A stretch of 64,000 bases of DNA. Source: Bacillota bacterium. GTDB taxonomy: Bacteria > Bacillota > UBA4882 > UBA8346. The notes under the pieces were generated by a model. The model saw only the letters and a program-made list of their open reading frames with translations. It was not told the origin of the DNA and did not search any database. Below, in pieces: positions 61,379 through 64,000 of the stretch (the stretch's first letter is position 1; each line of letters opens with the position of its first letter). The stretch spans positions 1 through 64,000 of the forward strand of contig JAEYPR010000023.1 of NCBI GenBank assembly GCA_023410535.1, written 5' to 3'. The position numbers were made by a program, and so were the translations under genes.

Positions 61379-62509
61379 ATGCAAGAGCGCAACGCGAACC
61401 AGGGGGAAGCGGCCCGGTCTTATCAAACGGCCGGGCTGACAACCGATCAGCTCCCCGTATTTTACGAGCAGTTAAAACGGAAATTAACCTTTCCGTTGTC
61501 ATGGACGTCCGGGAAATATCCCGATTTTCAGGAATGGCGCCAGACCGCCCGGGCTAAAGTGTTGGAGCTGATCCATCACGAACCTGACGCAACGCCGTTT
61601 AACCCGGTGGTGCTGGAAGAAGTTGACCGGGGTACCCATCTTGTCCGTAAGGTGGTGTTCCAGCTTACGGCGGAAAGCCGGGTCCTGGGTCTGCTGGGAG
61701 TGCCCAAAGGGCCGGGACCGTTTCCAGCGGTTTTGCTGCTCCACGATCACGGCGCCCGTTTCGACATCGGCAAGGAAAAATTGATCGAACCCTGGGGCGA
61801 CCACGCCAAGCAACAAATCGCCCGGGAATGGGCTGCCAAATATTTTAGCGGCGATTACGTCGGCGATCGACTGGCGGCGGCCGGGTATGTGGTTTTGGCG
61901 GTGGACGCCCTCGGGTGGGGCGACCGTGGTGTCGTCGCGTTTGAGGCGCAACAAGCCTTGGGCAGCAATATGTTGCAGCTCGGCACATCGCTGGCGGGTT
62001 TGATGGCCTGCGAAGACATGCGCGCCGCCGAGTTTTTGAGCGTTCTGCCCGAGGTTGATACGGAGCGCATCGGTGTCTTGGGTTTTTCCCTCGGCTCATA
62101 CCGGGCTTGGATGGCGGCCGCTTTATCCGACAAGATTAAAGCGGGCATTGCGGTGGGTTGGATGGGTCCTTTACATGAGCTGTTAAATCCGGGGAAAAAG
62201 GTCCTGCGGGGTCAGTCGGCGTTTCATAAGATCATCCCCGGACTGGCCAACTATTTGGACTATCCCGATGTCGCCAGCATCGCCGCGCCCAAACCGCTCT
62301 TAATTTACCATGGTGAATTGGATCTGCAGAACTTCACGGTGCCAGCGGCCCAAGCCGCTTTCGCAAAGATGCGGCAAGTCTGGGATTCCCAAGGCACCGG
62401 TGCCAAGCTGACAACAGAGATCTGGCCGGGGTTGGGACATGTTTTTGTCCGCCAACAACAGGATGCCGCAATGCAATGGTTGGACCGATGGTTGAGAAAG
62501 CAGGAGTAA
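61379..62509 (+). CDS. Alpha/beta-hydrolase esterase (acetyl-xylan-esterase/dienelactone-hydrolase-like)
   Basis: A 376-residue hydrolase without signal peptide. The strand-5 nucleophile elbow reads VLGFSLGSYR (GxSxG), the acid may be in LLIYHGELDLQ, and the His is in WPGLGHVF near the end; LLLHDHGARFD is the oxyanion region. It resembles large esterases linked to carbohydrate catabolism that cut acyl or lactone bonds. GAGGAA lies before the ATG. It follows the enolase-superfamily gene by 69 bases. Confidence 0.85.
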   Translation: MQERNANQGEAARSYQTAGLTTDQLPVFYEQLKRKLTFPLSWTSGKYPDFQEWRQTARAKVLELIHHEPDATPFNPVVLEEVDRGTHLVRKVVFQLTAESRVLGLLGVPKGPGPFPAVLLLHDHGARFDIGKEKLIEPWGDHAKQQIAREWAAKYFSGDYVGDRLAAAGYVVLAVDALGWGDRGVVAFEAQQALGSNMLQLGTSLAGLMACEDMRAAEFLSVLPEVDTERIGVLGFSLGSYRAWMAAALSDKIKAGIAVGWMGPLHELLNPGKKVLRGQSAFHKIIPGLANYLDYPDVASIAAPKPLLIYHGELDLQNFTVPAAQAAFAKMRQVWDSQGTGAKLTTEIWPGLGHVFVRQQQDAAMQWLDRWLRKQE

Positions 62510-62611
62510 TCCGTTTGTTTTTTTGTTTAAACGAACGTCCCTGCTCAAGAGCGTCTTGGAGTGGCGAAGGAAGTAGCGCCGCTTGATTTTTGAAAACGCA
62601 AAGGGGAATTT

Positions 62612-62645
62612 CCACAGTACGGCATTTTCATTCCACAAGGTGGGA
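62612..62645. promoter_or_regulatory. Second operator-like motif, upstream of the sugar-binding protein
   Basis: This matches 57455-57488 and lies 89 bp before the GTG start. Here the right half reads TTCCAC-AAG-GTGGGA, a clearer palindrome. Confidence 0.65.
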
Positions 62646-62733
62646 TAACCCGCATATTGCAGAGGGATTTAGCGAAAATGAAATAATTTTTTAACATGGA
62701 AGTCGATCAAAATTAACAAAAGGAGGGTTTCAT

Positions 62734-64000
62734 GTGAACCGGAACAAAATGCACTTTTTGATCGTTGTCTGCTTGAGTGTATTATTGATTGGATCGGTGA
62801 TCCAAGCCGCTACCCCGATTTATCCCCTAAAAACGGATGTCACATTAACCTGGTGGATGGAGCTTCATCCCAACGTCGCTTTGGTAGCGAAAAATTTTGG
62901 TGATACCGATTTTGCAAAAGAGTTACAGAAACGGACCGGAGTCAAGGTGAAATTCCTGCATCCGGCGGTCGGGCAAGCCGATGAAGCGTTCAATTTGATG
63001 TTGGCTTCGGGAGATTTTCCCGATATCGTGGAGTATACTTGGTTCGGCGTCCCCGGTGGCGTCGCCAGCGCTTACGATAATAAATACATCATCAAGTTGA
63101 ACCCCATTCTCGACAAGTACGCGCCGAACTTAAAAAATTACTTAAAAACTAACCCGCAATACGCCAAGATGGTCATGGACGACCAAAGCAATTACTACGT
63201 CTTCCCGTTCGTTCGCGGCGATGAATCGTTAATCGGAACCAAAGGTCCGTTAATCCGGAAAGATTGGCTTGACGAGCTGGGCTTGAAAGTTCCCGAGACC
63301 ATCGATGAATGGTACCAGGTACTGAAAGCGTTTAAAGAGAAAAAAGGCGCGACGCTCCCGCTTTCGTTGGAAGCAGTCAATCTGTCGGTCTGTTTTGCCG
63401 GTGGATTCGATAACTTTGACAGTTTTTACGTTGATCACGGTAAAGTGAAAAACGGAATTACCGAGCCCAACCGGAAACTGTTCCTCGAAACGATGCGTAA
63501 ATGGTACAACGAAGGTTTGCTTGACCGCAATTATGCAACGGTCACCCGGAAAAACCTCGACGCGTATTTCATGACCGGCAAGTCCGGCGCGACTTACGGT
63601 CAGGGCGGCAGTGTGCTGGGGCGTTATTTGGATGCGATGAAAGACAAGGATGCGAAGTTCAATATGGTGGCCGCGCCATTTCCGAGCCCGAAAAAAGGTC
63701 AGCTTACGCGTTTCGCCAAACGCTCCTTGCCCGCCGGAGAGCCCGGTAACCAGGGCAATGCGGCGATCACGACCCGGTGCAAGAACGTGGAGGTGGCGGC
63801 CCGCTTGTTGGATTACGGGTACTCCAAGGAAGGAAACATGTTTTATAATTTCGGTATCGAAGGGATCTCCTATAAAATGGTCAATGGGTATCCGACCTAT
63901 ACCGAGCTAATTATGCGGAACCCGCAAAACCTGTCCAATACGCAAGTGATGTCCAAGTACATGCGGGGCCATACCAACGGTCCGTTCGTCCAAGACAAAC
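62734..64000 (+). CDS. ABC transporter sugar-binding protein, LplA-like (3' end beyond window)
   Basis: The reading frame stays open from GTG 62734 to the window end (at least 422 codons). AAAGGAGGG lies about 7 bases before the GTG. A signal peptide ends SVIQAAT with no lipobox Cys. The mature part, LTWWMELHPNVALVAKNFGD, MLASGDFPDIVEYTW, WLDELGLKVPETIDEWY and KFNMVAAPFPSP, is a family 1 extracellular binding protein of the LplA type used for oligosaccharides of uronic or pectic origin. It is probably followed by permease genes outside the window. Confidence 0.88.
   Translation, partial: MNRNKMHFLIVVCLSVLLIGSVIQAATPIYPLKTDVTLTWWMELHPNVALVAKNFGDTDFAKELQKRTGVKVKFLHPAVGQADEAFNLMLASGDFPDIVEYTWFGVPGGVASAYDNKYIIKLNPILDKYAPNLKNYLKTNPQYAKMVMDDQSNYYVFPFVRGDESLIGTKGPLIRKDWLDELGLKVPETIDEWYQVLKAFKEKKGATLPLSLEAVNLSVCFAGGFDNFDSFYVDHGKVKNGITEPNRKLFLETMRKWYNEGLLDRNYATVTRKNLDAYFMTGKSGATYGQGGSVLGRYLDAMKDKDAKFNMVAAPFPSPKKGQLTRFAKRSLPAGEPGNQGNAAITTRCKNVEVAARLLDYGYSKEGNMFYNFGIEGISYKMVNGYPTYTELIMRNPQNLSNTQVMSKYMRGHTNGPFVQDK

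Overview
The window looks like a chromosome segment of a spore-forming member of the Bacillota that has an outer membrane. Signs of Bacillota are strong AGGAGG-type ribosome binding sites, TTG and GTG starts, textbook TTGACA-17-TATAAT promoters, a YlbJ-type sporulation membrane protein and both classes of cyclic-di-GMP riboswitch. Signs of an outer membrane are an ADP-heptose:LPS heptosyltransferase-like GT9 enzyme beside a WaaE-like GT2, a large beta-barrel protein, a Spy/CpxP-like periplasmic protein, and MetQ and sugar-binding proteins with signal-peptidase-I sites instead of lipoboxes. A Hydrogenispora/Limnochordia-like diderm is my best guess, but this is inference.

Layout. 1-3.2 kb: 5S rRNA tail, a GH105 glycosidase, a Spy-like protein and two very small ORFs. 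3.2-8.5 kb (minus strand): a SIR2-type putative defence protein, then an operon of an HTH-SAM-methyltransferase fusion plus leuC-leuD-leuB, driven from a promoter carrying five copies of a 10-bp direct repeat. 8.6-17.3 kb: ylbJ, a YitT-family protein, DUF2164, UPF0182, pyrF, an SDR oxidoreductase and trpS.

17.4-24.0 kb is the most striking region. Four small secreted subunit-like proteins, a PapD-like periplasmic chaperone and a 967-residue usher-like beta-barrel protein are gathered together. One operon is headed by a class II c-di-GMP riboswitch and the next gene by a class I c-di-GMP riboswitch. A membrane diguanylate cyclase lies 3 kb downstream. I read this as a c-di-GMP-controlled chaperone/usher-like surface fibre system in a Firmicute.

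24-46.4 kb: mainly housekeeping genes (DUF1015, DUF2284, LPS glycosyltransferases, an MFS transporter, pcrA, an AMIN-amidase, an M42 peptidase, an OTC-like carbamoyltransferase, two-subunit fumarase, rph, rdgB, a phosphodiesterase, tRNA-Pro, a toxin-antitoxin pair and metNIQ). 46.6-57.3 kb is accessory DNA: tRNA-Arg, two XRE regulators, an Rhs relic, a large mosaic Rhs toxin gene broken by one frameshift with a putative immunity lipoprotein, a repressor with three operators, and a gene-poor 1 kb stretch with hairpins and a helically phased array of DnaA boxes. 57.4-64 kb is a catabolic cluster (ThDP enzyme, IclR regulator, enolase-superfamily enzyme, esterase, sugar-binding protein). Its first and last genes share a 34-bp operator-like motif about 85-89 bp upstream of their start codons.
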